This document shows, in pieces, positions 46,818 through 55,751 of a DNA stretch of 64,000 nucleotides. A program made the translations under genes and the position numbers. How positions within the stretch are numbered: position 1 is the first letter of the stretch; every line of letters begins with the position of its first letter. The DNA is from Arthrobacter crystallopoietes (GTDB lineage: Bacteria > Actinomycetota > Actinomycetes > Actinomycetales > Micrococcaceae). The stretch lies in assembly GCF_017603825.1 (NCBI RefSeq), contig NZ_CP072014.1:4092001-4156000 (forward strand), read 5' to 3'. The notes below the pieces were generated by a model that was not told the origin of the DNA, made no database searches, and saw only the letters and a program-made list of their open reading frames with translations.

Positions 46818-47609
46818 CTAGTGCTGGGCGCGCAGGGCGTCGGTGATCTTGGCGGAGACTGCCTGGAGTTTGGGGAGCGCTTCGAAGACGGCCTGGTCCA
46901 GGTCCGTGCCGTCGGCCAGCGAGGCCTGCATGGACATGTTCAGCGCGGCGACCACTGTGCCGTCCGGTTGGAGGATCGGGACGGCCACGGAACGCAGGCC
47001 GTTTTCGAGCTCCTGGTCCACCAACGCCCAACCCTGCGCGCGGACATTGTCCAGTTCGGCGCGAAGCCGCTCGGGGTCGCTGATGGTCCGCGGGGTGAGC
47101 GGCTTGAGCTCCGCCCGGGACAGGTACTCGTCCAGCTGGTCGGCCGGCAGCCCGGCGAGCAGCACCCGTCCCATCGAGGTGGCGTAGGCCGGGAACCGGG
47201 TACCTACCGTGATGCCCACCGTCATGATCCGCCTGGTGTGGATGCGTGCGATGTAGACGATGTCGTCGCCGTCGAGAATCGAGGCCGAGGTGGATTCGTG
47301 CAGTTCCTCGGAGAGCTCTTCGAGCAGCGGCTGCACCAATTGGGGAAGGGACTGCCCGGCCAGATAGGAGTATCCGAGCTGCAGCACCAGGGCTGTCAGC
47401 TCGAACACCCGCCCGTCCGTCCGCACGTACCCCAGGTCAACCAGGGTGTGCAGGAAACGGCGGGCCGTGGCACGGGTCAGTCCCGTTCGTTTGGAGACCT
47501 CACTGAGGGTCATGCTGATGTGATCGGCGTCGAAGGCACGGATCACGGCAAGGCCGCGGGCGAGCGACTGGACGAACTGGTCGCCCGGCAGTTTGGTCTC
47601 GGTCATCAT
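46818..47609 (-). CDS. pcaR: IclR-family regulator, PcaR-like
   Basis: 263 aa. N-terminal winged helix (LARGLAVIRAFDADHISMTL, SEVSKRTGLTRATARRFLHT) and C-terminal IclR effector domain (TVGTRFPAYATSMGRVLLAG, VPILQPDGTVVAALNMSMQA). The length and the LARGLAVI start match the PcaR/PobR/CatR group. It is last in pcaF-pcaI-pcaJ-pcaR, 32 nt after pcaJ. It probably binds the two 15-bp boxes at the pcaF promoter and responds to a pathway intermediate such as beta-ketoadipate; this is inferred. Confidence 0.85.
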   Translation of the reverse strand: MMTETKLPGDQFVQSLARGLAVIRAFDADHISMTLSEVSKRTGLTRATARRFLHTLVDLGYVRTDGRVFELTALVLQLGYSYLAGQSLPQLVQPLLEELSEELHESTSASILDGDDIVYIARIHTRRIMTVGITVGTRFPAYATSMGRVLLAGLPADQLDEYLSRAELKPLTPRTISDPERLRAELDNVRAQGWALVDQELENGLRSVAVPILQPDGTVVAALNMSMQASLADGTDLDQAVFEALPKLQAVSAKITDALRAQH

Positions 47610-47641
47610 TCCCTACTGCGCAGTGCGCAGGTCAGTTGCGG

Positions 47642-48283
47642 TTATTCGGCCGGAAGCAGCTTCACTTCCATCTTGGCCTGCAGTTCCTCGATGGTGGTTC
47701 CGAAGGTTTCGCGCACGCGGACGCCGTCCTTCGTAATCAGGAATACAGCCTCATTAGTGTATATGCGGGTCACGCAATCCACGCCCGTCACGGGGTAGGT
47801 GCATTCCGGAACCAGCTTGGACTGGCCATCCTTGGTGAACAGGGACATCATCACGTAGACGTCCTTGGCACCGGTGGCCAGGTCCATGGCCCCGCCCACG
47901 GCCGGGATGGCGTCCGGGGCGCCGGTGTGCCAGTTGGCCAGGTCGCCGGTGGCGGAGACCTGGAAGGCCCCGAGCACGCAGACATCCAGGTGGCCGCCGC
48001 GCATGATGGCGAAGGAGTCAGCATGATGGAAGTAGGACGCCCCGGGCAGTTCCGTGACCGGAATCTTGCCCGCGTTGATCAGGTCTTCGTCGATCTCGTC
48101 ACCCTGGGCTACCGGGCCCATGCCCAGCATGCCGTTCTCGGTGTGCAGGGTGATGTCCTGTTCCGGGGTCAGGTAGTTCGAGACCAGCGTCGGCTGGCCG
48201 ATGCCCAGGTTCACGAAGGATCCGGGCTTGATGTCCTTGGCTACAAGTTGGGCCAGCTCGTCGCGGCCGATTTTCTCGCTCAC
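47642..48283 (-). CDS. pcaJ: 3-oxoadipate CoA-transferase subunit B
   Basis: 213 aa. With PcaI it transfers CoA from succinyl-CoA to beta-ketoadipate. The catalytic Glu is at about residue 49 in LHTENGMLGMGP. PGSFVNLGIGQPTLVSNYL and TGVDCVTRIYTNEAVFLITK are subunit-B blocks. The start is GTG at 48283, overlapping the pcaI stop by 4 nt, so the two subunits are co-translated. Confidence 0.95.
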   Translation of the reverse strand: MSEKIGRDELAQLVAKDIKPGSFVNLGIGQPTLVSNYLTPEQDITLHTENGMLGMGPVAQGDEIDEDLINAGKIPVTELPGASYFHHADSFAIMRGGHLDVCVLGAFQVSATGDLANWHTGAPDAIPAVGGAMDLATGAKDVYVMMSLFTKDGQSKLVPECTYPVTGVDCVTRIYTNEAVFLITKDGVRVRETFGTTIEELQAKMEVKLLPAE

Positions 48284-48984
48284 TTGCTTACCTTCTGTTC
48301 TGCCGCGGCGGTTGCGGGCGCCGCAATCTTGACGACGGTGTCCACATAGATGCCCGGGGTGATGACCACCTCGGGATCCAGCTGCCCGGTTTCCACGATC
48401 TCGGAAACCTGCACAATGGACTTTTTGGCGGCGGCGGCCATGATCGGGCCGAAGTTGCGGGCGGTCTTGCGGTAGACCAGGTTGCCCGTCTTGTCCGACT
48501 TCAGGGCCTTGATCAGCGCGAAGTCGGCGTGGATCGGCGTCTCGTAGACGTAGCCCCGGCCGTCGATCTCGCGGGTTTCCTTGCCCTCGGCCAGCATGGT
48601 GCCGTAACCGGTGGGAGTGAAGAAACCGCCGATACCGGCGCCGGCGGCACGGATGCGCTCGGCCAGGTTGCCCTGCGGCACCAGTTCCAACTCGATTTCG
48701 CCGGCCCGGTAGGCGGCGTCGAAATGCCAGGAGTCGGACTGCCGAGGGAAGGAACAGATAATCTTCTTGACCCGGCGCTCCTTGATCAGCAGCGCCAGAC
48801 CGGCGTCGGCCTGGCCCGCGTTGTTGTTGATCACGGTCAGGTCCTTCGCGCCGCATTCGAGCAGCGCGTCGATCAGCTCCATCGGCTGGCCGGCGTTGCC
48901 GAAGCCGCCGATCAGCACGGTGGCGCCGTCATGAACGCCCTCCACCGCTTCCTGGGCTGTTTGTGCAATGTTGAGCATGCTCAA
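48280..48984 (-). CDS. pcaI: 3-oxoadipate CoA-transferase subunit A
   Basis: 234 aa. GATVLIGGFGNAGQPMELID (CoA-binding), DLTVINNNAGQADAGLALLI and GGFFTPTGYGTMLAEGKETR are family-I subunit A motifs. It lies 15 nt after pcaF and overlaps pcaJ. It could also accept other short 3-oxo acids, but the pca context favours beta-ketoadipate. Confidence 0.95.
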   Translation of the reverse strand: MSMLNIAQTAQEAVEGVHDGATVLIGGFGNAGQPMELIDALLECGAKDLTVINNNAGQADAGLALLIKERRVKKIICSFPRQSDSWHFDAAYRAGEIELELVPQGNLAERIRAAGAGIGGFFTPTGYGTMLAEGKETREIDGRGYVYETPIHADFALIKALKSDKTGNLVYRKTARNFGPIMAAAAKKSIVQVSEIVETGQLDPEVVITPGIYVDTVVKIAAPATAAAEQKVSK

Positions 48985-48999
48985 GCCTCTCTTGATTAC

Positions 49000-50205
49000 T
49001 TACTTGGCGTTGACGTTTTCAAGCACGACGGCGAGGCCCTGGCCCACGCCGATGCAGATTGCGGCCACGCCCCAGCGCTGGCCGCTGGCCTGCAGGCGGC
49101 GGGCCAAGGTGCCGAGAATGCGGATGCCGGAGGCGCCCAGCGGGTGGCCGATGGCCACCGCGCCGCCCCAGGCATTGACGATCGCCGGGTCGATGTCCCA
49201 GGCGTCGATGCATGCCAGCGACTGCGCGGCGAAGGCCTCGTTGAGTTCGACGGCGGCAACGTCGCCCCAGCTGATGCCCGCGCGCTTGAGGGCCTGGTTG
49301 GCGGCCTCGACCGGCGCGAACCCGAAGAACTGCGGTTCCAGGGCAGCGGCGCCGCGGCCGGCAATGCGGGCCAGCGGCTCCATGCCGAGCACCTCGGCGC
49401 CGGCCTCGCTGCCCAGCAGGGCCGCGGAGGCGCCGTCGTTAAGCGGTGAGGCGTTGCCGGCGGTCACGGTGCCGCCCTCGGGGCCGTCGCCGACCGGGCG
49501 GAACACGGTCTTCAGGCCCGCGAGGACGTCCGGCGTGCTGGTCGGGCGGATGCTCTCGTCCCGCGTGAGCTCGGTGCCCGGGACGGAAACCACGAGGTTC
49601 TCGTACTTGCCCTCGTTCCAGGCGGCGTCGGCCAGCTTGTGCGACGCTGCGGCGAATTCGTCCTGGCGTTCGCGGCTGATTCCATGGCGTTCGCGCAGCT
49701 GCTCGGTGGCCTCGCCCAGCGAGACGGTCCACTCCTTGGGCATGTTCTTGTTCACCAGGCGCCAGCCGAGCGTGGTGGAAGCCAACGTCATGTCGCCGGC
49801 CGGGTAGGGCTTGGCAGTCTTCGGAAGCACCCAGGGGGCGCGGCTCATGGACTCGACGCCGCCGATCAGCGTGACGTCGGCCTCACCGGCGTTGATCTGG
49901 CGGGAGGCGATGATGGCTGCGTCCAGGCTGGAGCCGCAGAGGCGGTTCACGGTGGTGCCCGGAATGGAGGTGGGCAGGCCTGCCAGCAGGGTGGCCATGC
50001 GGGCCACGTTGCGGTTTTCCTCGCCGGCGCCATTGGCGTTGCCGAAGATCACTTCGTCAATGCGCTCCGGGTCCAGGCCGGGTGCCCGCGCTACGGAGGC
50101 CTTGACTACCTCGGCGGCCAGATCGTCAGGCCTGACGCCGGCCAAACCCCCGCCGAATTTACCGAAGGGGGTGCGGATAGCGTCATAGAGGTACGCCTGG
50201 TTCAC
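49000..50205 (-). CDS. pcaF: Beta-ketoadipyl-CoA thiolase
   Basis: 401 aa. It splits beta-ketoadipyl-CoA into succinyl-CoA and acetyl-CoA, the last pathway step. Nucleophile Cys90 in VNRLCGSSLDAA, the His in WGGAVAIGHPLGASGIR, and the second Cys in AICIGVGQGLAVVLE. The YLYDAIRTPFGKFGG start is typical of PcaF. The start is GTG at 50205 behind AAGGAG. It heads the pcaFIJR unit and follows a 188-bp regulatory gap. Confidence 0.95.
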   Translation of the reverse strand: MNQAYLYDAIRTPFGKFGGGLAGVRPDDLAAEVVKASVARAPGLDPERIDEVIFGNANGAGEENRNVARMATLLAGLPTSIPGTTVNRLCGSSLDAAIIASRQINAGEADVTLIGGVESMSRAPWVLPKTAKPYPAGDMTLASTTLGWRLVNKNMPKEWTVSLGEATEQLRERHGISRERQDEFAAASHKLADAAWNEGKYENLVVSVPGTELTRDESIRPTSTPDVLAGLKTVFRPVGDGPEGGTVTAGNASPLNDGASAALLGSEAGAEVLGMEPLARIAGRGAAALEPQFFGFAPVEAANQALKRAGISWGDVAAVELNEAFAAQSLACIDAWDIDPAIVNAWGGAVAIGHPLGASGIRILGTLARRLQASGQRWGVAAICIGVGQGLAVVLENVNAK

Positions 50206-50258
50206 TACGGGCTCCTTAGACCGCGGCCCTTCGCTCGGGGCGCGGAGACAGTCCCGGT

Positions 50259-50295
50259 CCCGGCCGTGCAGCCTTGCTCTGGCTGTGCGGCCGGG
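50259..50295 (-). terminator. Strong hairpin in the pcaC-pcaF gap
   Basis: CCCGGCCGTGCAGCC and GGCTGTGCGGCCGGG pair at 13 of 15 positions around a 7-nt loop. It lies between the candidate pcaF promoter and the pcaF start codon. It may stop read-through from pcaC or attenuate pcaF. No T-run. Confidence 0.55.
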
Positions 50296-50354
50296 CCGGA
50301 TGAGGTGCTGAAAAAGTTCTCGCCTCTGTTCTTCTGCTGATCACCTAACCCGGA

Positions 50355-50369
50355 GTTCGCTTCTCGAAC
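50355..50369. promoter_or_regulatory. IclR/PcaR-type operator box 1
   Basis: GTTCG-CTTCT-CGAAC is a perfect inverted repeat. From memory, it resembles the 15-bp PcaR box of Pseudomonas putida (GTTCG-N5-CG(A/C)AC form). It is just downstream of the predicted pcaF transcription start. Confidence 0.6.
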
Positions 50370-50373
50370 AGAT

Positions 50374-50388
50374 GTACGTGATATGAAC
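50374..50388. promoter_or_regulatory. IclR/PcaR-type operator box 2
   Basis: GTACG-TGATA-TGAAC, the same 15-bp layout as box 1, with centres 19 bp apart (about two helix turns). It abuts and overlaps the -10 element of the pcaF promoter. Confidence 0.5.
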
Positions 50389-50416
50389 TATAGCTACTTC
50401 GCGTGATCCTCGTCAA
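50387..50416 (-). promoter_or_regulatory. Candidate promoter of pcaFIJ-pcaR
   Basis: Minus strand TTGACG (50411-50416), an 18-bp spacer, and TATAGT (50387-50392), five of six bases matching consensus in each. The -35 lies within the last codons of pcaC. Two operator-like boxes follow at once. Confidence 0.65.
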
Positions 50417-50819
50417 GGGTGGCGAACACGCCCTGGGCCACCTTGAAGGCGACGTTCGCGGCGGGAACACTGCAGTAAATGGCGGACTGAAGGATGACTT
50501 CCTTGATCTCGTCCCGGGTCATGCCGTTGGTCAGCGCCGCCCGCACATGCATGGCCAGCTCCTCCCAGTAGCCGTTGGCGATCATCGCGGTCAGCGTGAT
50601 GGCGCTGCGGGTGGTCCGCGGCAGCCCTTCGCGCGTCCAGATGGTCCCCCAGGCGTAGCGCGTAATCAGCTCCTGGAACTCCTGCGTGAACTCGTCGATC
50701 GAGCTGTTGGCGCGGTCCACGTGTGCATCGCCAAGCACTTCGCGGCGTACCTTCATGCCGTCGTCGTACACATCCTGCTGGGTCTGGGCCGGATCGAATG
50801 TCGGGGTTGTCTCGCTCAC
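50394..50819 (-). CDS. pcaC: 4-carboxymuconolactone decarboxylase
   Basis: 141 aa. It converts gamma-carboxymuconolactone to the enol-lactone. The CMD family core with its ring-fission signature is seen: GTIWTREGLPRTTRSAITLT, ANGYWEELAMHVRAALTNGM and TRDEIKEVILQSAIYCSVPA. It is a free protein, not fused to PcaD as PcaL is in some actinobacteria. It lies 59 nt after pcaD. Confidence 0.94.
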   Translation of the reverse strand: MSETTPTFDPAQTQQDVYDDGMKVRREVLGDAHVDRANSSIDEFTQEFQELITRYAWGTIWTREGLPRTTRSAITLTAMIANGYWEELAMHVRAALTNGMTRDEIKEVILQSAIYCSVPAANVAFKVAQGVFATLDEDHAK

Positions 50820-50878
50820 CGGTGGTGCTCCTTGTTGGCTTGGTGGTGGTTCTCTTCAGGTGGCTTGCGTTTGGGGTG

Positions 50879-51673
50879 TTAGCCGGCGAGGAAGAATTCG
50901 CGCAGCAGCTTCGCCGTTTCCTCAGGTGCCTCCAGTGGTGCCTGGTGGGCCGCCGAATCGACGACGGCGGCTCGGCCGTTCCGTACGCCGGCCGCCGTTG
51001 CTTCGGCGAGGGGCGGCGGGCAGACCTCGTCCTGGCCGCCGGCAATCGCCAGCACCGGGGTGGAGATTTGGCCGAGCTGCCCGCGCACGTCGAAACCGGC
51101 CAGCGCCTCGCAGCAGTGCGCGTAGGCAAAGCGGTCCGCGTCCTGCAGGGTGTGCAGCAGGCGGGTGGTGGCTTCTGCGTTCTTCTCGATGAAGCCCGGG
51201 GCGAACCAGCGCTGCGCCGATCCGGTCACCATGGTGGGTGTGCCGGACGCCCGGACGGTCTCCGCGCGGTCCAGCCAGGACTGCGGCTCGCCGATCTTGG
51301 CACCCGAGCAGATCACGCCGATGCCGGCGAAGAACTCCGGGTAGTCAACGCCGAGCTGCAGTCCCAGGGCGCCGGCCAGCGAGACACCGGCGTAATAGAT
51401 CTTCTGGTCCGCGGCGATGTCGCCGGCCGCGCGCAGCTTCTCCACGGCATTGACGACGCCGGAGGCGAGCTCGGCCACCGTGAACGTTTCGGTGGACGCG
51501 GGGCTGGCCCCGTGGCCGGGCAGGTCCACGCCGACAACCTGGAAGTCGTCCAGGAACGGCACGGTGTCGATCCACAGGGCCTTGGCGCCTGTGCCCAGTC
51601 CGGCGCCGGCGATCAGGACCGGCTTGCCGCTGCCCTCGGACAGCAGGGTGGGAGTGATCTGGGGAATGCTCAT
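50879..51673 (-). CDS. pcaD: 3-oxoadipate enol-lactonase
   Basis: 264-aa alpha/beta hydrolase that opens the enol-lactone to beta-ketoadipate. Nucleophile Ser98 in YYAGVSLAGALG, acid Asp in IAGGQDEVCPP, and His in DSAAHQAPLEAPEE. The ATG at 51673 overlaps the pcaB stop by 4 nt. An in-frame start 4 codons upstream is less likely. Confidence 0.92.
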   Translation of the reverse strand: MSIPQITPTLLSEGSGKPVLIAGAGLGTGAKALWIDTVPFLDDFQVVGVDLPGHGASPASTETFTVAELASGVVNAVEKLRAAGDIAADQKIYYAGVSLAGALGLQLGVDYPEFFAGIGVICSGAKIGEPQSWLDRAETVRASGTPTMVTGSAQRWFAPGFIEKNAEATTRLLHTLQDADRFAYAHCCEALAGFDVRGQLGQISTPVLAIAGGQDEVCPPPLAEATAAGVRNGRAAVVDSAAHQAPLEAPEETAKLLREFFLAG

Positions 51674-53094
51674 GCTTGGCTCCAATCTGAATAATGTTCA
51701 ATGATCCGAGTGATCAGTTCATCGCTTTGGCCCAGGTAGCCGGCCGGGTCCAGCAGCGCCTGCAGGTCGGCATCCGACAGCTTGTCCTGCGGCACGGCGC
51801 CACGCAGCCGCTGCGCGAACGGTGTCCCGCCGGTGAGGGACTCGTTGACCAGTGCCTGCACTTTGGGCTTGCCCGATCCGGCCGCGCCGTCATCCAGCAG
51901 CGGGGCGACCGTGGCCATGATTTTCTCGCTGACGACCAGCGGACCGGTGATGGCCAGGTTCTCCTGCATCCGGTCCGCGTGCACAACCAGGCCGTCCGCG
52001 AGTTCGGCCAGTTTGGCGGCCGCTCCCCCGGCCAGGCGCAGCAGCTGGCGCAGGGCCTGCCACTCCACATGCCAGGAACCGTCCGGGCGCTCGTCGATGG
52101 CGCCCGCGGCGGCGGCCTGGACCTGGGCCAGGTGGCCCGGTGCGGCCAAGGCTGCGCTGCGGATCAGGACGGAGAGCACCGGGTTCTGCTTCTGCGGCAT
52201 GGCCGAGGAGACTCCGCGCCCTTCTGCCCGGGGTTCGGACAGTTCGCCGAATTCGGGGCGGCTGAGCAGCAGCACGTCGTTGGCGATCTTTCCCGCGGCG
52301 GCGAGCACATCGGCCAGGGCGGCGGCCAGCGCGGTGACCGGCAGCCGGTTGGTCTGCCACGGCGCCACCGGATCGGCCAACCCCAGCCGTTCGGCGAGCT
52401 GCGCAGCCAAAGCCAGCGCCCCGCCGTCGTTGTTGGCAGTTTTGTTTTGGGGCCCCTTGGCGGCCACGGAAGCCAGCGCTGCCATGGTTCCGGCAGCGCC
52501 GCCCCACTGCAGCGGCAGCCTGCCGGCCACCTCGGACAGCTGCACCCCGGCCTGACCGACGCCGGAAAGCCAGTTTGCGGCCTTGAGCCCGAACGTGCTC
52601 GGCAGCGAGTGCTGGGTCAGCGTGCGGGCCACGGTGACCGTGCCGCGGTGCGTTTCGGCCAGCCGGGCCAACGCCGCCGCGGCGGTCTTCAGGTCCGCAA
52701 GAATGACCTCGAGGGTGCGGCTGGCCATCAGCAGCAGGGCGCTGTCCAGGATGTCCTGGCTGGTGGCGCCCTTGTGGATTGCCGCTGCGGCCGCGGGTGA
52801 GGACTCCTTCACGCGTGCGCGCAGATCGCCGAGCAACGGGATGACCGGGTTGCCGCCGCCCTGCGCGCGTTCGGCCAGGGACGCCGCATCGTACTGCCCG
52901 GCGGTGGAGGCTGCTTCGACCGTGGGGAGGAGTCCGGCGTCGATATAGCCCGCATCGGCGAGGACGCGGACCCACTGGAGTTCGACGTCGAGCATGGCTT
53001 GGATGAATTGGTAATCGCTGGTTAAACGGGACGCTGCTGTCCCGGCCGAAGCCGGGGACAGCAGCCCGAAATCAGCGTTATCCGCTGGATTCAT
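51670..53094 (-). CDS. pcaB: 3-carboxy-cis,cis-muconate cycloisomerase
   Basis: 474-aa fumarase/aspartase-superfamily enzyme that lactonises carboxymuconate. The signature loop SSAMPQKQNP lies at residues 296-305, with HKGATSQDILDSALLLMASR and RTLTQHSLPSTFGLKAANWL forming the rest of the active site. It lies 6 nt after pcaG and overlaps pcaD by 4 nt. Confidence 0.94.
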   Translation of the reverse strand: MNPADNADFGLLSPASAGTAASRLTSDYQFIQAMLDVELQWVRVLADAGYIDAGLLPTVEAASTAGQYDAASLAERAQGGGNPVIPLLGDLRARVKESSPAAAAAIHKGATSQDILDSALLLMASRTLEVILADLKTAAAALARLAETHRGTVTVARTLTQHSLPSTFGLKAANWLSGVGQAGVQLSEVAGRLPLQWGGAAGTMAALASVAAKGPQNKTANNDGGALALAAQLAERLGLADPVAPWQTNRLPVTALAAALADVLAAAGKIANDVLLLSRPEFGELSEPRAEGRGVSSAMPQKQNPVLSVLIRSAALAAPGHLAQVQAAAAGAIDERPDGSWHVEWQALRQLLRLAGGAAAKLAELADGLVVHADRMQENLAITGPLVVSEKIMATVAPLLDDGAAGSGKPKVQALVNESLTGGTPFAQRLRGAVPQDKLSDADLQALLDPAGYLGQSDELITRIIEHYSDWSQA

Positions 53095-53100
53095 GTGTAG

Positions 53101-53673
53101 TTATGCTCCCGGGTAGCTCAGGAAGACCGTCTCGTTGTCACCCTGCAGGCGGATGTCGAAGTACAGGTCTCCGTTGGCCTCGCGCGTAGCGATCAGGGTC
53201 CTGCGGCGCTCCTCCGGCAGCGAGGAAAGCAGCGGATCGCTGGCCAGGGCCCCGGTGTCTTCGGGCAGGTAGATGCGGGTGTGCAGCTTGTTCAGCAGGC
53301 CGCGGGCGAAAACCACCAGCGAGATGAACGGGGCTTTGCCCTCCTGCGTAGCCCCCGGATTGACCGTAGTGAAGGTGTAGTGGCCTTCGTTGTCCACAGC
53401 AACGCGGCCGAAGCCGGTGAAGGTGTGGTTATCGCGTACCAGCGAGCCCGTCTCCCGGGAAATGACACCGCTCTCGTCGGCCTGCCAGATTTCCAGCAGG
53501 GCGTCCGGGATGGGTGTGCCCTGGCCGTCGTAGACCACGCCGTGCAGCCGGATGGAGCCGGGGTGCGCGCGGTGGACCAGCTGGCTGTCCTTCTCGTACG
53601 GCAGCGCATAACCGTAGAACGGGCCGATGGTCTGGCCGGGGGTTGCTACAAGCTGTGTGGAGTTCTGCGTCAT
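53101..53673 (-). CDS. pcaG: Protocatechuate 3,4-dioxygenase alpha subunit
   Basis: 190 aa. The non-catalytic partner of the intradiol dioxygenase: TPGQTIGPFYGYALPYEKDS at the start, DALLEIWQADESGVI, and KAPFISLVVFARGLLNKLHT. It lacks the iron His pair of the beta subunit, as expected. The ATG at 53673 overlaps the pcaH stop by one base. Confidence 0.95.
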   Translation of the reverse strand: MTQNSTQLVATPGQTIGPFYGYALPYEKDSQLVHRAHPGSIRLHGVVYDGQGTPIPDALLEIWQADESGVISRETGSLVRDNHTFTGFGRVAVDNEGHYTFTTVNPGATQEGKAPFISLVVFARGLLNKLHTRIYLPEDTGALASDPLLSSLPEERRRTLIATREANGDLYFDIRLQGDNETVFLSYPGA

Positions 53674-54518
53674 TACTCTGCGTCCTCGTCTTCCATCCAG
53701 GTGCGGTTGCTGCCGGAGAGCACAATGTCCCAGGTGTAGCCGGTGGCCCACTCGTGGCTGGTGACATTGTGGTCGTAGGTGGCGACCAGACGGTCGCGGG
53801 CCTTCTGGTCCGTGATGGACTGGTAAATCGGATCCAGGGAAAAGAGCGGATCGCCGGGGAAGTACATCTGCGTGATCATGCGCTGGGTGAAGTCGGTGCC
53901 GAACAGCGAGAAGTGGATGTGCGCCGGGCGCCACGCATTGTGATGGTTCTTCCAGGGGTACGGGGCCGGCTTGATGGTGGTGAACTCGTACGAGCCGTCA
54001 TCGCCGGTCAGGCAGCGGCCAACACCGGTGAAGTTCGGGTCGATCGGGGCCGGGTGCTGGTCGCGCTTGTGGATGTAGCGGCCGGCTGCGTTGGCCTGCC
54101 AGATTTCCACCAGCTGGTTGCGGACCGGCCGGCCGGCGCCATCGAGCACCTTGCCGCGGACCACGATGCGCTCACCGAGAGGCTCGCCGTTGTGCTGGAT
54201 GGTCAGGTCCGCTTCCAGCGCATGCACGTCGCGGTGGCCGAAGGCGGGCGACCACAGTTCGATGGTCTCCGGATCCGCATGGTGCAGGTCCTTGGTGGGG
54301 TGGCGCAGCACGGAGCTGCGGTACGGGGCGAAGTCGATCCGCGGCTGCGTTTCCTCCGGCTTCCCCTCGGCCTTGCCCTGCTGGTACTCATCGTGGATCT
54401 TAGTGATCTGGTTGGTGATGAAGTCCTGGCTGTCAGCGGCTGCGTCGGAATCAATCACGGCGCTGTCATTTTCGATCACGTGGCTCTCGTCGAACGTCTC
54501 GTCGGTATTTGCTGTCAT
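53673..54518 (-). CDS. pcaH: Protocatechuate 3,4-dioxygenase beta subunit (catalytic)
   Basis: 281 aa. It binds Fe(III) and cleaves protocatechuate to 3-carboxy-cis,cis-muconate. The iron ligands are visible: Tyr in AAGRYIHKRD, Tyr in KPAPYPWKNH, and two His in WRPAHIHFSLFG. The first 40 residues are acidic and variable. It is 36 nt after pobA, so it shares that transcript. Confidence 0.95.
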   Translation of the reverse strand: MTANTDETFDESHVIENDSAVIDSDAAADSQDFITNQITKIHDEYQQGKAEGKPEETQPRIDFAPYRSSVLRHPTKDLHHADPETIELWSPAFGHRDVHALEADLTIQHNGEPLGERIVVRGKVLDGAGRPVRNQLVEIWQANAAGRYIHKRDQHPAPIDPNFTGVGRCLTGDDGSYEFTTIKPAPYPWKNHHNAWRPAHIHFSLFGTDFTQRMITQMYFPGDPLFSLDPIYQSITDQKARDRLVATYDHNVTSHEWATGYTWDIVLSGSNRTWMEDEDAE

Positions 54519-54554
54519 GGTCTCGCTCCTTCCCTGGAGTGTTTCTAGTCTCGG

Positions 54555-55751
54555 TTAGCTGTGCGGCCAACCGGTGTAGGACTCGGCGAGGTACTGCTGC
54601 CCGTAGCGCGAGCTCGCCACGGTCTCCAGTTCACCCAGAGCGCGCTTGACCTCGAACGGATTGGCATCCTTGCGGGTGTGCAGCATGCTGGTCATCCAGT
54701 AGGAGAAGTTCTGCGCCTTCCAGACGCGCTTGAGCGCCTTCTCGCTGTAGCCGTCCAGCAGGTCCTTGGACTTGGTCGCGTAGAAGGAGTCGATAGCTTC
54801 GAACAGCACCTTGACATCCGCGAGGGCCAAATTCAGGCCCTTGGCGCCGGTGGGCGGAACCGTGTGTCCGGCGTCGCCGGCCAGGAACAGGTTGCCGTAG
54901 CGCATCGGCTCACAGACATAGGAGCGGAATTTCAGAATCATCTGCTCGAAGATCGGACCGCGCTTGAGCTCAAAGCCGTCCGGGCCATCCACGCGCTTCT
55001 GCAGCTCTGCCCAGATCTGGTCCTCGGTCCACTTCGAGGCGTCCTCGTTCGGGTCGGCCTGGAAGTACATCCGCTGAACCGTGTCGCTGCGCTGCGAAAT
55101 CAGCGCGAAGCCGTGCTCGGAGTTGGCGTAGATCAGTTCGTCGGAGCTCTTCGGCGCCTCGGTGAGGATACCGAACCAGGCGAAGGGGTACTCGATGAAG
55201 TTGTCGATACGGTGTTCAGCCGGGATGGCCCATTTGCAGATGCCCTGCGAACCGTCAGCGCCGACCAGGATGTCGCAGTGGATTTCGAAGGCCTGGCCCT
55301 CGGCATCGGTGAAACGGATCTTAGGGGTATCCGTGGTCAGGTCCAGGACCTCGGTATCGGTGACCGAGTAGCGGACGTCGCCGCCGTCGCGCTCACGGGC
55401 GGCGGCCAGGTCCACGAAGACTTCGTTCTGCGGGTAGAGCGTCACAGTGGCGTCGACGAGATCGCGGAAGTTCAGGCGGTGCGATTCGCCCTTGAAGCGC
55501 AGGTCAATCCCCTCATGCTCCATGCCCTCGGTCAGCACCCGGCCATTGACGTCCGTGTCGGTCAGCATCTTCACTGAGCCGGCTTCCAGGATGCCCGCGC
55601 GGTGGGTGGTCCGAATGGTCTCGTGGTCCCTCTTTTCCACCACGATGTTCTCGATGCCGGACTTGGCCAGCAGATGGGAGAGCATCAGCCCGGCCGGGCC
55701 GCCGCCGACAATGCCGACTTTGGTCTTGAGAATCTGAGCGGGTGCAGCCAT
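54555..55751 (-). CDS. pobA: 4-hydroxybenzoate 3-monooxygenase
   Basis: 398-aa flavoprotein that hydroxylates 4-hydroxybenzoate to protocatechuate using NAD(P)H. FAD fold KVGIVGGGPAGLMLSHLLAK, the DG motif ILVGADGSQGICKWAIP, and the GD motif LFLAGDAGHTVPPTGAKGLN. VEKRDHETIRTTHRAGILEA matches PobA. It feeds the pca genes directly downstream. Confidence 0.95.
   Translation of the reverse strand: MAAPAQILKTKVGIVGGGPAGLMLSHLLAKSGIENIVVEKRDHETIRTTHRAGILEAGSVKMLTDTDVNGRVLTEGMEHEGIDLRFKGESHRLNFRDLVDATVTLYPQNEVFVDLAAARERDGGDVRYSVTDTEVLDLTTDTPKIRFTDAEGQAFEIHCDILVGADGSQGICKWAIPAEHRIDNFIEYPFAWFGILTEAPKSSDELIYANSEHGFALISQRSDTVQRMYFQADPNEDASKWTEDQIWAELQKRVDGPDGFELKRGPIFEQMILKFRSYVCEPMRYGNLFLAGDAGHTVPPTGAKGLNLALADVKVLFEAIDSFYATKSKDLLDGYSEKALKRVWKAQNFSYWMTSMLHTRKDANPFEVKRALGELETVASSRYGQQYLAESYTGWPHS

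Noticed and set aside
50394-51673. pcaL fusion (lactonase plus decarboxylase)
   Set aside because: pcaD and pcaC have separate stops and starts with a 59-nt gap.
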